A stretch of DNA of 54,579 bases from a virus: positions 1 to 54,579 of IMG/VR virus record IMGVR_UViG_3300008262_005590; one strand, given 5' to 3'. Positions 53,875 through 54,579 of the stretch are shown here, in pieces; the stretch's first letter is position 1; the number at the start of each line of letters is the position of its first letter. The translations under genes were made by a program, and so were the position numbers. Under the pieces are notes generated by a model, which saw only the letters and a list, made by a program, of their open reading frames with translations, had not been told where the DNA came from and did no database searches.

Positions 53875-54579
53875 TGGTGTCTACTCCATAGTTGTGCATG
53901 GGATATGGTTCGTGAGTGGGCGCACGAGTGGCCACTGTTTGGATCACGTCTTTTTGTATGATCCAATTGCTGCCTTCAAACTCTGTGTCGGGCAGGCTGT
54001 TTTTCACCAACTCTGGAACCACTGGTACTGTTTCCGAACCTCCGGAATTAAGGCCTATCAAACTGGCGTCCATGCGCAGTTCTGCACCGCACTTCCAGGA
54101 ACCCTTGCCGCCGGCTTCCAACAACAGGGTACCATCGGCCTTGACTTCGAATGTGGCCTGTGTGTAAACATTGATATTTTTATCGGCACGTAGATTAAAC
54201 ACATCCTGTGTTTCCAGATTCATGGCGCCTTTGCTGCGCATACGGATCTGACCCTCGGCATTGATGTTGATGTCTTTGTCCGCGTGCAGATTCAGCGTGC
54301 CGGCTGTGCGCAAGTTAATGCTGTTTTCCGCATAGATGTCCAAGGCACCTTCTCTATTGAGTTCGATCCAGACATCGCCGCGCTTGCTGATGATGTGTAA
54401 AAAACTATCTGAATCATTCATCAGAATCTGATGCCCTTGACAACTGCGAAGTCTGAACAGTTTGTTGTTGCCGGATAGATCACCGTCGTCCATGGCCAAG
54501 GTATGACCGCCTGTACGTGCAATGACTTCTAACTCAGAGGGTGCCACGTCGCCTGAATCAATGTCAGACGGTATTTCAT
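53867..54579 (-). CDS. gp5-like baseplate spike/hub protein, C-terminal part (partial)
   Basis: The frame is open to the window edge, so the 5' end is missing; the GTG at 54547 is only an internal codon. The product has the conserved SCQGHQILMNDSDSFLHI segment. It then has beta-helix blades of about eight residues (NLHADKDININAEGQIRM, NLRADKNINVYTQATFEV), the pattern of gp5/VgrG-type spikes. A linker ends in THEPYPMHNYGVD. It forms the central needle of the baseplate. Confidence 0.85.
   Translation of the reverse strand, partial: EIPSDIDSGDVAPSELEVIARTGGHTLAMDDGDLSGNNKLFRLRSCQGHQILMNDSDSFLHIISKRGDVWIELNREGALDIYAENSINLRTAGTLNLHADKDININAEGQIRMRSKGAMNLETQDVFNLRADKNINVYTQATFEVKADGTLLLEAGGKGSWKCGAELRMDASLIGLNSGGSETVPVVPELVKNSLPDTEFEGSNWIIQKDVIQTVATRAPTHEPYPMHNYGVDTSE

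Noticed and set aside
54545-54547. GTG as the true start of the gp5-like gene
   Set aside because: The same frame stays open to the window edge, and the family begins much further upstream, so the gene is truncated by the window.

Overview
The window is a piece of a large tailed-phage genome of the T4-like (contractile-tail) kind. The minus strand from 54.5 to 48.2 kb carries a gp5-like spike/hub protein with the repeated 'ADKDININAEG' style blades, a gp25/GPW-family wedge protein and a gp6-like wedge protein. These are followed by an 18.1-kb gene for a 6033-residue structural protein and by smaller tail and fibre genes whose sequences resemble those of T4-like cyanophages and other aquatic phages. 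The host cannot be named from this window; gene content and moderate GC suggest an aquatic bacterium.

Left arm (plus strand, 1-14.4 kb), metabolic and early/middle functions: a tRNA with a CAU anticodon behind a near-consensus sigma-70 promoter; a 43-aa membrane peptide; an RNA polymerase omega (RpoZ) homologue; NH3-dependent NAD+ synthetase with a Lys/Ala-rich tail; then, after a hairpin, a tightly coupled seven-gene block. The block holds a possible glycosyltransferase, a ThDP enzyme split into two ORFs, a short-chain dehydrogenase, an RmlB-like sugar 4,6-dehydratase, a class I aminotransferase and an RfbH/E1-type 3-dehydratase. Together these look like a pathway for a deoxysugar, possibly a branched 3,6-dideoxysugar. 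After that come several small unknown genes, a MoxR AAA+ ATPase with a metallopeptidase/VWA partner (frame-disrupted), ThyX, and unknown genes conserved in style with T4-like phages. Four promoters of the form TTGAC(C/T)-17 bp-TAtaaT mark this arm.

Middle (minus strand, 14.4-26.9 kb), the most unusual part: about 12.5 kb directly downstream of the tail-fibre genes. It encodes five radical-SAM enzymes (one B12-binding, three with a recognisable SPASM domain, one with a reduced SPASM-like end), three Fe(II)-oxygenase or cupin-type proteins, an SGNH hydrolase, several unknown proteins, and two adjacent approximately 250-aa proteins. Those two differ in sequence but end in the identical 16-residue tail CHAQCHSSCHNSRGRR. 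In the DNA, 9 of the 16 tail codons differ between the copies and every difference is synonymous, so selection acts on the peptide. I infer a phage-borne, RiPP-like post-translational modification system in which tail or fibre-associated proteins carry a C-terminal Cys/His 'core' worked on by the radical-SAM and oxygenase enzymes. A metal-binding tip is the main alternative.

Right arm (minus strand, 26.9-54.6 kb), late structural genes: tail fibre (801 aa), two small tail proteins, the giant protein with FG-GAP-like and Asp-box-like propeller repeats, gp6, gp25, an Ala-rich protein, an unknown 197-aa protein and the truncated gp5-like gene. T4-late-like TAAATA motifs sit just before several of these starts, and before two modification-cluster starts and the first precursor-like gene. 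No stretch above about 150 bases lacks a gene.
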